Source: Lineus longissimus | Lineage: Eukaryota; Nemertea; Pilidiophora; Heteronemertea; Lineidae | Length of the DNA: 64,000 nt | Direction: 5' to 3' | Assembly: GCF_910592395.1 (NCBI RefSeq) | Contig: NC_088314.1 | Location: 10,850,001 to 10,914,000 of the forward strand | In this document: positions 10,291 through 21,194 of the stretch, piece by piece | Position numbering within the stretch: the stretch's first letter is position 1 | Layout: every line of letters begins with the position of its first letter | Position numbers and translations under genes: made by a program | The notes under the pieces: model-generated | The model's database searches: none | What the model saw: the letters and a program-made list of their open reading frames with translations, nothing else | Told to the model about the DNA's origin: nothing

Positions 10291-12233
10291 TCTGCAAAGG
10301 CGGGTCTAAAGACGTCCTCCTGTGGATTGACATCTTGAGCATCTGGAACATCTGGAGCATCTGGAATCGGCTGGTCCTTGTTAGCCTCAACTTCAGGGAC
10401 CTCAGCATCTTTGGGTACGGGTGGTCTCTCCGGAAAAAGTGGCTTGACAGGAATGTTCATCTGTCTCGCGAACGCTCGCGTCACTGGCCTTTCTACTGGG
10501 GCTGCTCTGAAAGGAAAGGCGTGATCATCTGCAGACAATGGGCAGAATTGTACTAGCTGGGCTGGAAGGGCTATTGGCATAATCCTTTCAAGGTCATCGT
10601 CGTCTTCCCTTGGTGCTCTGCTCAGGAAATCTGAAATGACCATATCGGACCCTTTACAGTAAGAAATGTCAAAAGAATACTGAGATAGTCGTTCCCATAG
10701 CTTCTGCAACCTAAGAGTAGGTGGCTGGTGTTTTGACTTGTACATCTTGACTAGAGAGGAGTGGTCAACATAGCAATGAAATGTCGTAGATTGTAAGTAA
10801 TATTTCCAAGCTGTAACATTCATGAGAAGACCTGTCAATTCAAGTTCACTGACACTGTACCTTTGTGCGGCGCTGGGCAAGATTTTGCTGTAATAGCCAA
10901 CAACACGCTGTTGTCCACAAATATCTTGCATTAACACTGAACCGGTGGCACACCTAGAAGTATCGCTGTACAAATGGAAATCACCAGTGCCTTGAGGGGC
11001 ACATAAGATTGGAGGGGATACAAGAAGTTCTCTGATCTTCTCAAATCTGTCGTCATGTTCCTCAGTCCAAAGAAATCTCTGATTTTTCCTAGAAAGAGAA
11101 TGAAGGGGTTTTAAGAGAATCTGGAGTTTCGGTAAATACATAGAAAGAAACGTGACGGCTCCAATAAAGCGTCTCAACTCTCGCTGGTTAGAGGGTTTCC
11201 TCATGTTTCTAATCGCTGCGCACTTGTCCATCATCGCTCGGACTTGAACAATTCCGTCTGGTTCTGAAATGGAAATTTCATGACCAATATAAGTACAACC
11301 TGATCGAAACAAACGGCATTTTTGGGCTGACAGCTTTAATCCATGTTCCTGAAAAACCTGCAGAATACGTTGAAGATGACCCATGTGCTCAGACTCATTA
11401 CGGCTAAAAATCAAACAATCGTCATGTATAGCAACACAAAAGTCATCTTTATCTGGAATTGTAGCTAATATCTCATTAATCTGTTGTTGCCACTTGGCTG
11501 GTGACATGTTCATCCCCATTGGTAACCGTTGGTACATATACATCGGTGCGCCCGGATAGGGGCAAATCCCTGTGTATCTCTGCGATTTTTTTGAAAGGGG
11601 TAGAGTATGAAAAGCATATTTTAAATCTATAACAGAAAGAACTCGACACTCTGATTTTCCTAATCTAGAAAGGACATTCTGCAACGAGAGATAATTCTGT
11701 TGAGCTGTCACAACTTTCCGGTTGTGAAACCTAAAATCTGAAACAAATCTAAATTGATCTGAATTGGGCTTCTTGATTAACAAACACGGCGAACTGTAGG
11801 CGGAACAACCCTTCTTGAGAATCCCTAACTTCACCAACTTCCGTAGTTCTCTATCCATTATGGGTTTCTGTACATCTGGAATTGGATATGGTTTGATATA
11901 AAATGGAGTTGTGTCCTTCAATTCAATATCCACTTCAATGTTTGGACAATGTCCTATCTCACCATAAAGACTAAAAGCATCTTTGTGCTTTAAAATCATC
12001 TCCCTTACTCTTTGTTTCCTTTCTGTGTCTAAAATACAAGTGTCCGAATCAAGATCAATGGTATCCTTTAAAATCTCTTGAGGTGTCTTCCTGGAAAGGG
12101 GATCAGTACATTCAAGGTGGGGATACTTTTTCAGGTTTTTATACTGGACATCTGACTCACAAGAAGCTCTTGTCAAATGCGTCTGTAACATCTCCTGTGG
12201 AACTTGCCTGAAAGTATGAGAAAACTCACCCAA
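10281..12233 (-). CDS. Gypsy reverse transcriptase-RNase H
   Basis: A 650-residue open frame. RT motifs appear in order: 'RKLVKLGILKKGCSAYSSP', 'FRFVSDFRFHNRK', 'VIDLKYAFHTLPL', 'QRLPMGMNMSPA', and a catalytic box that reads 'AIHDDCLIFS', where the usual form is Y-x-DD; the two Asp are kept but the Tyr is replaced. RNase H follows ('LYSDTSRCATGSVL', 'VSELELTGLLM', 'CYVDHSSLVK'), then a Pro-rich linker. The enzyme would turn the element RNA into DNA inside the particle. Upstream is the protease, downstream the integrase. The Met at 12233 is an internal residue of the polyprotein rather than a true start. Confidence 0.92.
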   Translation of the reverse strand: MGEFSHTFRQVPQEMLQTHLTRASCESDVQYKNLKKYPHLECTDPLSRKTPQEILKDTIDLDSDTCILDTERKQRVREMILKHKDAFSLYGEIGHCPNIEVDIELKDTTPFYIKPYPIPDVQKPIMDRELRKLVKLGILKKGCSAYSSPCLLIKKPNSDQFRFVSDFRFHNRKVVTAQQNYLSLQNVLSRLGKSECRVLSVIDLKYAFHTLPLSKKSQRYTGICPYPGAPMYMYQRLPMGMNMSPAKWQQQINEILATIPDKDDFCVAIHDDCLIFSRNESEHMGHLQRILQVFQEHGLKLSAQKCRLFRSGCTYIGHEISISEPDGIVQVRAMMDKCAAIRNMRKPSNQRELRRFIGAVTFLSMYLPKLQILLKPLHSLSRKNQRFLWTEEHDDRFEKIRELLVSPPILCAPQGTGDFHLYSDTSRCATGSVLMQDICGQQRVVGYYSKILPSAAQRYSVSELELTGLLMNVTAWKYYLQSTTFHCYVDHSSLVKMYKSKHQPPTLRLQKLWERLSQYSFDISYCKGSDMVISDFLSRAPREDDDDLERIMPIALPAQLVQFCPLSADDHAFPFRAAPVERPVTRAFARQMNIPVKPLFPERPPVPKDAEVPEVEANKDQPIPDAPDVPDAQDVNPQEDVFRPAFAERE

Positions 12234-12296
12234 GTCAGTAAACGCTACTGGTTTATCAGAACTTAGAGAAATTGATCTTTTCCCCGTATTAGTGAC

Positions 12297-12800
12297 TTAA
12301 ACAGTACACGTGCCCTTCTTAAGCTTTACAAGTATATGAGATGGACAAAATCTGGTCAAATATTTACCAGAGTGTAGAAGGATCTCAGAATTTTTCAATA
12401 CTTTTGGCAACTTACCTTTCACCAATACATGTTTTGTTTCTCCGGGTTTGATGATACTACGGTTGACAGGTGTGAACCAAACCTTCTTTTGTCTCACAGT
12501 AAAAGTACGGGTTGCAAAATCTAATGAACCATTCAAAGCGGACAACGTAGAGGCTCCTACCAACACATCTGGGCCAGTCAGGTTGTCTACTATGCAGGCA
12601 TAAATTCTCAACCTACAACCCTGAATAGAAACTTCGAATGATAGTGCTTGATTAGTATGTAGATATTCTCCATTACCAATTTTGAAGCAACGTGGTGCAA
12701 TATCAAATGCTGGCAAGCTACTAAGAAACTTCGATTTCTGTATACAAGAACCTGAAATAAGACTAGAAGTTGCTCCTGAATCAAACAATAAGAGAATACC
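12297..12800 (-). pseudogene. Gypsy aspartic protease
   Basis: The active-site motif 'LLFDSGATSSLIS' is followed about 75 residues later by 'PDVLVGASTL', a retropepsin-like arrangement. It would cleave Gag-Pol. The frame stops at 12297, about 60 bases before the RT frame, so the present copy has a break between protease and RT. Confidence 0.8.
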
Positions 12801-12918
12801 CTCTTTACTATCAAGATAGCCTTTGGCATAATTATTAGCTGTTAACTGTATGGCTGTAGTGTCAGTACCTAAAAATTCAGATGGGTCTGCAGCTTTTCTA
12901 ACAGTTTCTCGGGGTAAC

Positions 12919-13260
12919 TCAGTTGGTCCTTCTGAACCACCCTCTACTGAAAATTCTGATCTCTATTGGGTTGTCTGGGTCGCCATGACTGTCCTGACCT
13001 ACCTGAGCCTGGGTCTTGCCCGAAAGGAAGACTGGTTCATCATGTGATCGGCTTGCGTCTGGAACATAGGGTGCTGACCTTGTTGGGCTGGAAATGGAGA
13101 GGGTTGTCCCTGTTGAGCTTGAAATGGAGAGGACTGTCCCTGTTGACCTTGTAATGGAGAGGACTGTCCCTGTTGACCTTGTGCCATCTTGAGGTAACTC
13201 CAACACTTTCTCCATCCATGACCAAACATCCCACAGAAATGACACTGGAACGGACGGTAT
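12919..13260 (-). pseudogene. Gypsy Gag C-terminus, CCHC zinc knuckle and Gln-Gly repeat
   Basis: On the minus strand near 13205-13246 the protein reads 'CHFCGMFGHGWRKC', a perfect C-x2-C-x4-H-x4-C retroviral-type knuckle. About five imperfect repeats built on QQGQSSPF follow, then an Arg-rich end. It is in a different frame from the main gag block (stop at 13491), so a frameshift lies between. The knuckle would bind the RNA genome. Confidence 0.85.
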
Positions 13261-13490
13261 CCCTTGTTTTGCGGGCGATCAGTTGACCTTCTAGGACTGG
13301 GTTCTCGTTGTTGATCCTGGGTGGGAGTACGAGGACGAGAGGGGCTATTAGATCAATGACGATACCCGTGTCCGAACTCATTCCTCATTCTCTGTCTTCT
13401 GGGACTCCGACTATTGGGCCTATGATCATCATGACGACGACTTCCTGCTGCATTGCTGGCAAACTGCACCTGTAGGTCTTTGATGCTTGC

Positions 13491-14234
13491 TTATAGTTCT
13501 TGAATGTCACTCTTGATGTCCCTTACATCTTGGGAGGGAGCTGCTACATGCACCTGATCTGTAAAGGATACACTTTTCGGCATGATATCTAAGTACTTTT
13601 GGGCTAAATTGGCAAGAACTTGGGCATTGGCTCCAACTGGAGCGGCCATGACAACTGCTCTCTGGCATTCTTCTGGCAGAGAGTGTAAAAACTTTGTTCG
13701 GATCTGTTGATCATTGTAGTTTATCCTCTGCCCTGCAATTCTTATCTTCTGCAAGAACTGCTCTGCAGATTCACCTGTTTTGTAAACAATGTTGTCAAAG
13801 TATTTGACATTGGCAAACTCGCTATGGTGTTGGCTAAACCGCTGGATGAATGAGTCTCTCATATCATTCAGGTCTGTAAACATGCGACCATGTGCCCACA
13901 ATCTTGCATTTCCTGCTAGAGACAATCTAAACCTAACCGTTACTGCTGGCATTGCTGCAGCATTGGGGTTATCTAATCCATGGACCTGCAAATAGTATGT
14001 AAAGAGATACCAATGACTGATCGCTTTCTCATTAGATACATCTTCACCAGTAAACTTAGGGTCTGGAAGAAAATCTGCTGGTCTAAGTGCTGGTTGAGCT
14101 GGAGCTGCACCTGGAGCTGGGGCTGGAGCTGGTGCTGGAGCTGGGGCTGGAGCTGCGGCTGGAGCTGGAGCTGCGGCTGGGGCTGGGGCTGCACCTGGAG
14201 CTGGGTCTGCCATCTGTACTTGTTCAGAATTCAT
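13491..14234 (-). CDS. Gypsy Gag (retrotrans_gag core)
   Basis: I take the start at the ATG 14234, in front of an Ala-Pro repeat of about 40 residues. The frame is open further upstream to 14543, but that part crosses into the BEL LTR at 14427. After the repeat comes a capsid-like helical region: 'KAISHWYLFTYYLQVHG', 'LAGNARLWAHGRMF', 'FIQRFSQHHSEF', 'GESAEQFLQKIRIAGQRI', 'KFLHSLPEECQRAV'. This matches the retrotransposon Gag fold. The Ala-Pro block is low complexity and its length is probably variable. Confidence 0.85.
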   Translation of the reverse strand: MNSEQVQMADPAPGAAPAPAAAPAPAAAPAPAPAPAPAPAPGAAPAQPALRPADFLPDPKFTGEDVSNEKAISHWYLFTYYLQVHGLDNPNAAAMPAVTVRFRLSLAGNARLWAHGRMFTDLNDMRDSFIQRFSQHHSEFANVKYFDNIVYKTGESAEQFLQKIRIAGQRINYNDQQIRTKFLHSLPEECQRAVVMAAPVGANAQVLANLAQKYLDIMPKSVSFTDQVHVAAPSQDVRDIKSDIQEL

Positions 14235-14426
14235 TAAGTAATATTTAAATTTCCTTTCCTCCAAATTTCTAGGCCTAGATTCTGTGTCAACCTTGGCCTC
14301 TATTGATCTCCTGATTATTAAGTCCGTGGCCACGGTATGAAGTTCTTGATCAATGGGGACTAGGGTTGACACGGTTGTTACATCATTTTCTGGGCCGACT
14401 ATAAATTCGGCAACGCCTCCCCGCCA

Positions 14427-14705
14427 TGTTAGTTGGCATTTTTGGTCTTTCACTCCGGGTGTTCCCACGTTGCACTGGTGCGGGCAAATTCGGTAGGTAA
14501 TTTTCGTATCTTTAAATTTGTCATTTATTGCCCAATTTGTCATTTATTGCCGTTTTAACCGTAGGTATTTTATACTCCCTGATGCAAAGCTTATGTATGT
14601 TTCTTTGTATATTTTAGTTCACTTGTTGCGTTGTCCTTGTTGACCCCGTCGTCGCGGAATAAACGTTAATGTATCGTAAACTTCCGACTCTCTCAATCCT
14701 TAACA
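14427..14705 (+). repeat. Probable BEL 5' LTR
   Basis: It begins TGTTAG and ends TTAACA, an inverted TGTTA/TAACA pair typical of LTR ends, and contains AATAAA at about 14659. It precedes the BEL gag start by 200 bp. No second copy exists in the window and no clear primer-binding site follows, so the right end is uncertain. Confidence 0.45.
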
Positions 14706-14907
14706 ACGTGAACGAATCCGCAGAAACCCAGACCGGCTCCACGCAGACCAGAGTTCCCGTGAATGCTGCTCACGTAAACATATTAGTCCTACGCTTCGTA
14801 ACCTGTGTACCCGTCGTCGCCATGAGTGGACCGAACGGACTAGCTAAATGTACATCACCAAGGTAGGCAGAGTTAGCAAACCTCCGGATAGGTTTACGCC
14901 GTCCACA

Positions 14908-16112
14908 ATGCCGCCGAGACGGCCTAAATCGGCTAGCTATCGAGAGAAAGTTGTTGATGAACTTGAAACGGCTGAGCACGAGTTATCTCGCGTCGAAAAT
15001 GAAATAAAACACTTGGAAAACAGTATTAATCGAAGTAAGGTTAAGGTCCTCGAAGGCGAGCTAGAAAAAACTGTTCAGGAATTAGATAACCTGAAAACTC
15101 AATTCGAAACATTAGCGGAACACAAAGGTGTTTCAGGTCCAGTCGAAAATGCAGCTAATCGAACGTGGATTGACAATCTTCCTGAAGACCGTCGTTGTCC
15201 GTTGGCTACATCAACTCCATTAACTCCAATTCCAGTCAATGCATACAATGCTGTAGGTTTTTCGCCCATTGGGTTCCAGGGTCTTCCCAAATTTCAAGTG
15301 GACATATTTCATGGTGATCCGGCGCAATGGCCGGAATGGTCTTTGAACTACCGAAATCTCATTGAAGAAAATTCATGCTTGTCTCCGTCACAGAAACTTG
15401 GGTACCTGAAAACCTTTTTGGGAGATGGACCTAAAAGCCAAATTTATGGCTTATTGTTAGATGGTGCTAATTACGCCAAGGCTATGAAAGAATTACAAAC
15501 TAGGTATGGTAGCCCTGCATTGGTTGTAGAGTCTTTCCTAAGGAAAATTAGGGAATGGCCGCAAGTTAAACAACTCTCCGAGATTGGTAATTTCGCCACG
15601 AAGGTTGCACAGATGGTCCAAATTTTCACAACTATGGGTTATTCAGCTGATTTGCATGCAATGGGTCTGTTATCAGATCTTGTGGCCAAATTGCCGATCT
15701 ATATGAGAGAATCCTGGGGCGCCTACATTGTAAAAAATGGTGGTAACCCAACGGTTCAATTATTCAATTCCTGGTTGTCCAAGAAAGAGCAAGCCCTGAG
15801 ATTTGGTGGGTTGAAATTTGACACGGGCTCCCAAAGTAAGCAAAATAATAAATCTAGGCCTTATACACCAGTCAAACAGTCAACTTTGTCAACAACGAGT
15901 GCTACCACTCCAAAAGAGTGTTACTTTTGTTCTGGCCCACATTTCTTGTCATCCTGTAGTGTATTCAAAGAAAAAACCCCTGCACAAAGGGTAGAATGGG
16001 TAAAATCCCAGGGCAGATGTTTTCTGTGTTGCCGGAAACGTTGTAAGGCCTCTGAATGTAATTGAGGTGTACAGTCAATAACTGTGGCCGTCGTCATTCT
16101 TCACTATTACAC
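14908..16112 (+). pseudogene. BEL/Pao Gag (DUF1759 type) with zinc knuckles
   Basis: I choose the ATG at 14908 (MPPRRPKSASYREK) over the in-frame ATG at 14848, because the conserved coiled coil starts right after it. A helical coiled coil spans about residues 10-85. The DUF1759 core follows ('LPKFQVDIFHGDPAQWPEW', 'KLGYLKTFLGDGPKSQI'), then Cys-rich knuckles: 'CYFCSGPHFLSSC' and 'GRCFLCCRKRC'. The frame stops at 16065, but the next bases in another frame give 'CGRRHSSLLH', the Pao-type second knuckle, so there is a frameshift. E element sequence interrupts exactly after 'SLLH'. Confidence 0.85.
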
Positions 16113-19100
16113 CCAGAAGTATTAAGGTAGCAGGAAGGGTTGGGCGTTTGTGGTTTCTGAGTCTGAGGGGGTTGGTGTCTGTTGACTGTGCTTTAAGAGA
16201 GACTAGGCATGGCGCCAGTCTCTCTTAAAGCACAGTCAACAGGCATTTGGTCTCAGTATTTGGGTTTTGATTGCCATGACTGTACCCCTGTAAAAGTCAG
16301 AGGAGGAGAAGTTTGGAATGATGAAAGCATTGAAGAAGAAGAAATGTTATTATTGAGGAAAGCAAAATTTATTATGAGACTAGAAGGCAGTGTCCTGACT
16401 TGATTATTTTGAAAATGGCGGTCTGAACACATTAAAAGGTGGAACATGGCATTTTATCGACTTTGAAGTGTTCCGCAGTTAAAGGGAGACTATAGGCAGC
16501 AGCTAGGTAGGCAAGATAAAGTCATACAAATTTGCCAATAGGGGTCAGTCATATCTCTAGGCATGGCGCCAGTCTCTCTTAAAGCACAGTCAACAGGCAT
16601 TTGGTCTTAGTATTTGGGTAAGTACAGAATCAAGGCAGCTCAGAGAGCAATGATTGAACGATGCTGTGGACAAGTCCAAGGATACTGCATCAGTCACGAC
16701 CAACTTCTCATCAGAAAGCGTCACCACCAGCATATTCAATGTTCAGTTCCAACCTGTACCAGTCCAATGCACGCCTGTCATGGTCAGCAGTGGTCAGCTT
16801 AGCGCGATATGGAACATTCTTCCGAAACTCAAGCGAGGGAAGTCTGCTCATTAGCCTATCTCGCGCACTGCTCCTTCTTGTCAAACATCGTAGTGAAATC
16901 GTGGTAAAGTGGGGCGTCCTCGAGGATTGCAGCTGGTCGGACAGACGTGAGGTGGAATGTGGGCGGCTGCACTTCTTCGTTGATGTGCGATGGCAGATAG
17001 CACAGTTGTTGCGTTGCATGACAGCTGAAAGTGAATGTGATATCATAGAACTGAGGCGTTTGCAATGAGACCATAGGTGAAGTAGAAGCAAGGAGTGAAA
17101 TGGGCCATCTTCCAGTGACTAATATACAGAGTAAGGGCACTGGGTGTTGTTAGATTCAGCATTGAATGTATTCCTCATACAAGCGTGAATAGTGTGGACA
17201 TACAGTGAGAGGTGAGAGACCCCTTCTTGTAACTTTATCTTGGATATTATATTAGTATTGAACTTCTAGCCATGGAATATGAAGAAATTGAAGTTGTAGG
17301 CATGGAATATGAAAAGTTATTCAACGGTGAAAGACATTATTCCATGAGGCTTTGCCGTGATCGCAAAGGACGCGACGTGATTGGTTCACATGCTAATGAG
17401 GTATGATAATGATAATTACCTCTATAATGCTACTTGGATAGCGACTGTGTCGTTGACTGGAACAGTGGTCAATGTCAATGTGTGCCTGTAATGTCAATGA
17501 AGTATGATGAGGTGATGACGATAGTGCAATTATTAAATATTGGCAAGAGATCATACTGCAACATAGGTCTTGTTTTTGACAGATGACTGTGCGACATTCC
17601 CATTGGGTCTTGTTAGAGTCAGCGCTGCATGTATTCCTTGTACAAGCTTGAATAGTTGTGACGGACTTTGAGGGGTGAGAGACCCCTATCGGCTACTTCG
17701 TCTAACTTTATCTTGCCTACCTAGCTGCTAGCAATAGTGCCCCTTTATCAAGACTGAAACCCACTGTGCGGGGCTAAGAAATTACCTTTATAATCCTAGT
17801 TGGATAACCACTGTGTAGATGATTTGAAGAGTGCTCTGTGGATGTGTGCCTGTAATGTCAATGAAAGTATGATGAGGTGATGACGATAGTGGAATGACGA
17901 AATATTGGAAAGAGATCTATTCCTAGAAGAACATATGTCCTGTTTTGACTAGGTGGCGCATTTTAGAATCAGCAGTGAGCACTGTGTGTAACATGGTGGA
18001 GGCAGCGGAGATAATAACTGTGTCGAAAGTATTGTTATATGGCCTTCCCTAGGCCCATGGGGTTAAATTTACAATCCACGATTGAAAAGACGTAGTTTGA
18101 TCGCATTCAACTATAAATCCATTGAACAGTTGTGTTCCTTTAGTCAACCGATGACCTTTTGTTGGGCCATGATCGGGGATTGTAAACTGTAAATGTATTA
18201 TGGACTGGGAGACGGGGGGAAACACAAGTGAAACTGAAATAGACCAAAACAAGTGATTTTGGGGCTTTGGTTTAGACGCATGCCCCATGCGCCATGCGGG
18301 ATTATACGGTTCATGTGAACTTGTTGACATCCATATGATCTGGTGCTGTTATTGGTCATGGACATGGTACATGGTAGGTATAATCATCATGCCTATATGT
18401 TTCAGGAAAAGCTCGGAGTAAAATGAACTGCCGATGAATAATGATGTTGTTCATGTTTGTTTACCATGTTTACTAGTACATAGCCATAGGGTATGCACTG
18501 GCCAGTGCACTTTCTGCACGTCGTCATGGTCATGTACGTGATACCTTGCATATTTTGTTTTTTGAATGCGCATGCTTTTTGGGCAAAATCACTTGTACCA
18601 ACACTAATGAATAATGTCTTCTTATCCCTATGACTCCATACACAGTGAGGGCATTGTCCCATTCCCATCAAATGGTAACTTATTGTACCGTATTAGGGTG
18701 GAAGTTGGGGAGCAGATACCTACCGTTGCACGCCTGTCATAATCAGTAGTGATGAGCTTAGCGCGATATGGAACATTCTTCAGAAACTCAAGCGAGGGAA
18801 GTCTGCTCATTAGCATATCTCGCGCACTGCTCCTTCTTGTCAAACATCGTAGTGAAATCGTAATGGAAAACGTCTGGCTTTGCGCCAGACGTTGAGACTA
18901 ATAAGTGAAGAACTAATAGGTAAAGAACTTCTACTTGCGCGAGACTGCTCTGATAAAATTATCATTGCCGAGACTACGGTGACGTACACATATATTTTTT
19001 ACAATCAAAAATGCCCTCAAAAGACGACATGGAATGATTATTTTATTGATATTTCCTACTATATACCTTCCAATTATCACTTTATACAAATAGATCGGCG

Positions 19101-19262
19101 TTAGGTCGCATGCTTTTCTTTCCTGGTGACACTATAAAGCAAAATAGTTGCAACCCCGTAAATGCGCTATAAGTCCAATAATAAGTGACGGTGACCCGTT
19201 ATAAATGTTTCGCCAGCTTCGCTTTTTTGCCGCTACGCGGCGCGTTGGGCCCTTGCGTCAAG
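16113..19262 (-). repeat. Family E element, long copy (inserted in BEL 1)
   Basis: This 3.15-kb copy starts CCAGAAGTATTAAGG and ends GCGTCAAG, in the opposite orientation to the copies at 7926 and 21195. It contains the 64-bp hairpin at 16179-16242, a second copy of its right arm at 16566-16602, and an internal duplication: 17160-17230 resembles 17610-17700, and 17470-17545 resembles 17835-17920. About 1.1 kb (17455-18600) is absent from the 21195 copy. No intact transposase is recognised. Short ORFs near 16661-17068 and 18880-19104 recur in other copies. Confidence 0.8.
16179..16242. repeat. 64-bp hairpin in family E
   Basis: Perfect 26-bp arms (CTGTTGACTGTGCTTTAAGA...) surround a 12-base centre. 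The same arms occur in the copies at 5935, 8640, 23090 and 24290. Confidence 0.85.
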
Positions 19263-20971
19263 TTAGCATGTTGTGGGCACAATCTCCAGTTGAATTGGTG
19301 AACAATAGAACTATGGTTGAAAGTAGGTTTGAGTCTTTGTGCAAAAAGTTGAATAAAAATCCTGACATGAGAAGTAGATATGAAACTGAAATGAATGGCT
19401 ACATTGCGAAGGGGCATGCACGTCGTTTGTCACCTGAGGAAGCTGAATTGAAATCTGATCAGACGTATTACCTACCGCACCATGGGGTTGTAAATCCAAG
19501 AAAACCCGAAAAACTACGTGTAGTGTTTGATGCTGCCGCTAAGTACAGTGGACATAGTCTGAATTCTAAGTTGATATCGGGGCCAGATTTGACTAACAAT
19601 TTAGCGGGAGTTTTGATGCGTTTTCGTCAGGGTGTAATAGCCATGGCCGCCGATATCGAAGGCATGTTTCATAATGTGCGTGTGCCTACATCTGATCAGG
19701 ATTCTCTTCGCTTCCTCTGGAAAGACCATTTAGAATCGTCAGACCCTCCTTCTGAATACCAAATGTGCGTCCATATATTTGGAGCAAAGTGCTCTCCATG
19801 TTGTGCTAGTTATGCTCTGAAACGTGTAGCTATTGACAACTTAGAGTACAGTCGTTTAGCTAGGGAAACAATTCTCAGACAATACTACGTTGATGATATG
19901 CTTAGAGGGTTTGATGGTACCCCTCTGGAAGCTACATCACTAGCGTTGGAATTGATCGACTTGAATAGCAGGGGTGGCTTCAAACTTACCAAATGGGCCT
20001 CCAATTGCCCAGAGTTGTTAGAGGCTGTAGCAAGTGTAGATGGTATCAAAACCCATTTGAAATTAGATTTAGATGGTAGTGTGATTACTCGAACTCTAGG
20101 AATCGCCTGTGATTTGACGCATGATATTTTCATATTTGACACTGTGAGCTTACCAACTGTGGAAACCCTGACTAAGCGTATCCTACTGAGTATAGTCAGT
20201 ACAGTATTTGACCCATTAGGTTTTCTAGCCCCTTTCATTGTGAGAGCAAAGATTCTTTTACAGAGTCTATGGGAGAAGGGTCTCAATTGGGATGATCCCA
20301 TTCCCCTCGATGAGTATTTGAAGTGGGAAACATGGTTGTCAGAGCTTGAAGATTTGCGTCTTTTCAGTTTGAGGCGATGTTTTTGGCCAAATGGTTTGAT
20401 ACCAATGATATTCAATCTTCATGTGTTCTGTGATGCCTCTGAACAAGCCTTTGGTGCTGTTGCGTATCTGCAGGTTATTTCATCCCAGGGATTGGTTCAC
20501 TGTACTATTATTATGGCTAAGACACGTGTCGCCCCTGTGCGGAAGAATAGGTTAACTTTACCTCGCCTGGAGTTGCAGGCTGCTGTACTTGCGGTACGCT
20601 TGTTTCGTACAATTCGTGAAGAGATAGATGTTCAGCTGACTGCTGTTTATCTCTGGTCCGATTCCAGTATTGTTCTACATTGTATCAGAAATGACTCAAA
20701 AAGGTTCAAAACATTTGTGGCAAACCGCATAGCTGAAATCAGACAAGAAACAAATCCATTTCAGTGGCGACACGTGCCTAGTCAATTGAACCCTGCAGAT
20801 GATTGTTCACGCGGATTGTTGGCCAATGAAATTCGACCTGGTCACCGTTGGCTTGAAGGGCCAGAAGTCTTCCCAGAGTTTAAAATTAAAAATGAAATGA
20901 CCGTAAGTATAGCATGCCAATGGTTAGGAGTAATGCATGAAGTTCCCTTGCACTACCACGCCTCAAAATGA
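19263..20971 (+). pseudogene. BEL/Pao reverse transcriptase-RNase H
   Basis: The long frame opens at 19205, but its first roughly 20 residues are E element sequence. The BEL part gives 'VELVNNRTMVESRFESL', 'TYYLPHHGVVNP', 'LRVVFDAAAKYSG', 'AADIEGMFHNV', the catalytic 'YYVDDML', 'LFSLRR', then a Pao-type RNase H ('VFCDASEQAFGAVAYL', 'LTLPRLELQAAVL', 'YLWSDSSIVL') and 'HVPSQLNPADDCSRG'. Catalytic residues look intact. It ends at a stop 20971, before any integrase. Neighbouring Gag on the same strand supports one element, now lacking protease and integrase. Confidence 0.9.
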
Positions 20972-21194
20972 AAAGCTGACCATGTCGGACAAATGAAAAG
21001 TTAACTTGGTAATAAGTAGGCCTATTCCTCCTAGTAAATCAATTTAAGATAGGACTAAGTATAGCTACCGGACAAGGAAAACTGGCAAAGTTGGAAATCA
21101 AGAACGTTATAGCGAGCAAAAGGTTGACACAAACATTACAATATTGACACAAACATATGCAATAATGCGACTAAAAGATACCACATATCTGTAA
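20972..21194. other. Unassigned 223-bp spacer
   Basis: AT-rich sequence between the BEL RNase H stop and the inverted E copy. I see no BEL integrase and no gene. Confidence 0.5.

Larger units (their letters stand above)
14427..20971 (+). mobile_element. BEL/Pao retrotransposon 1 (partial), inserted in gypsy leader
   Basis: Visible parts are a likely 5' LTR, Gag, two zinc knuckles and a fused RT-RNase H. The protease region is missing: only about 40 bases separate the second knuckle from RT, apart from the inserted E copy. Integrase and 3' LTR are also missing. The left boundary at 14427 lies in the gypsy sequence just upstream of gag. The right boundary is obscured by the E copy at 21195. 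Confidence 0.75.

Noticed and set aside
13980-14237. Trp/Ser-rich plus-strand ORF
   Set aside because: It is the antisense of the Ala-Pro repeat in gypsy Gag.
14405-14426. TGGCGGGGAGG after ACTAACA on the minus strand as the gypsy primer site and LTR end
   Set aside because: The real gypsy LTR pair is at 5954 and 24060, with a TGG primer site at 24059. The 14427 boundary fits a BEL LTR start better.
16661-17068. 135-codon ORF in family E as a gene
   Set aside because: No domain, overlaps a more protein-like frame on the other strand, and both copies are broken at different points.
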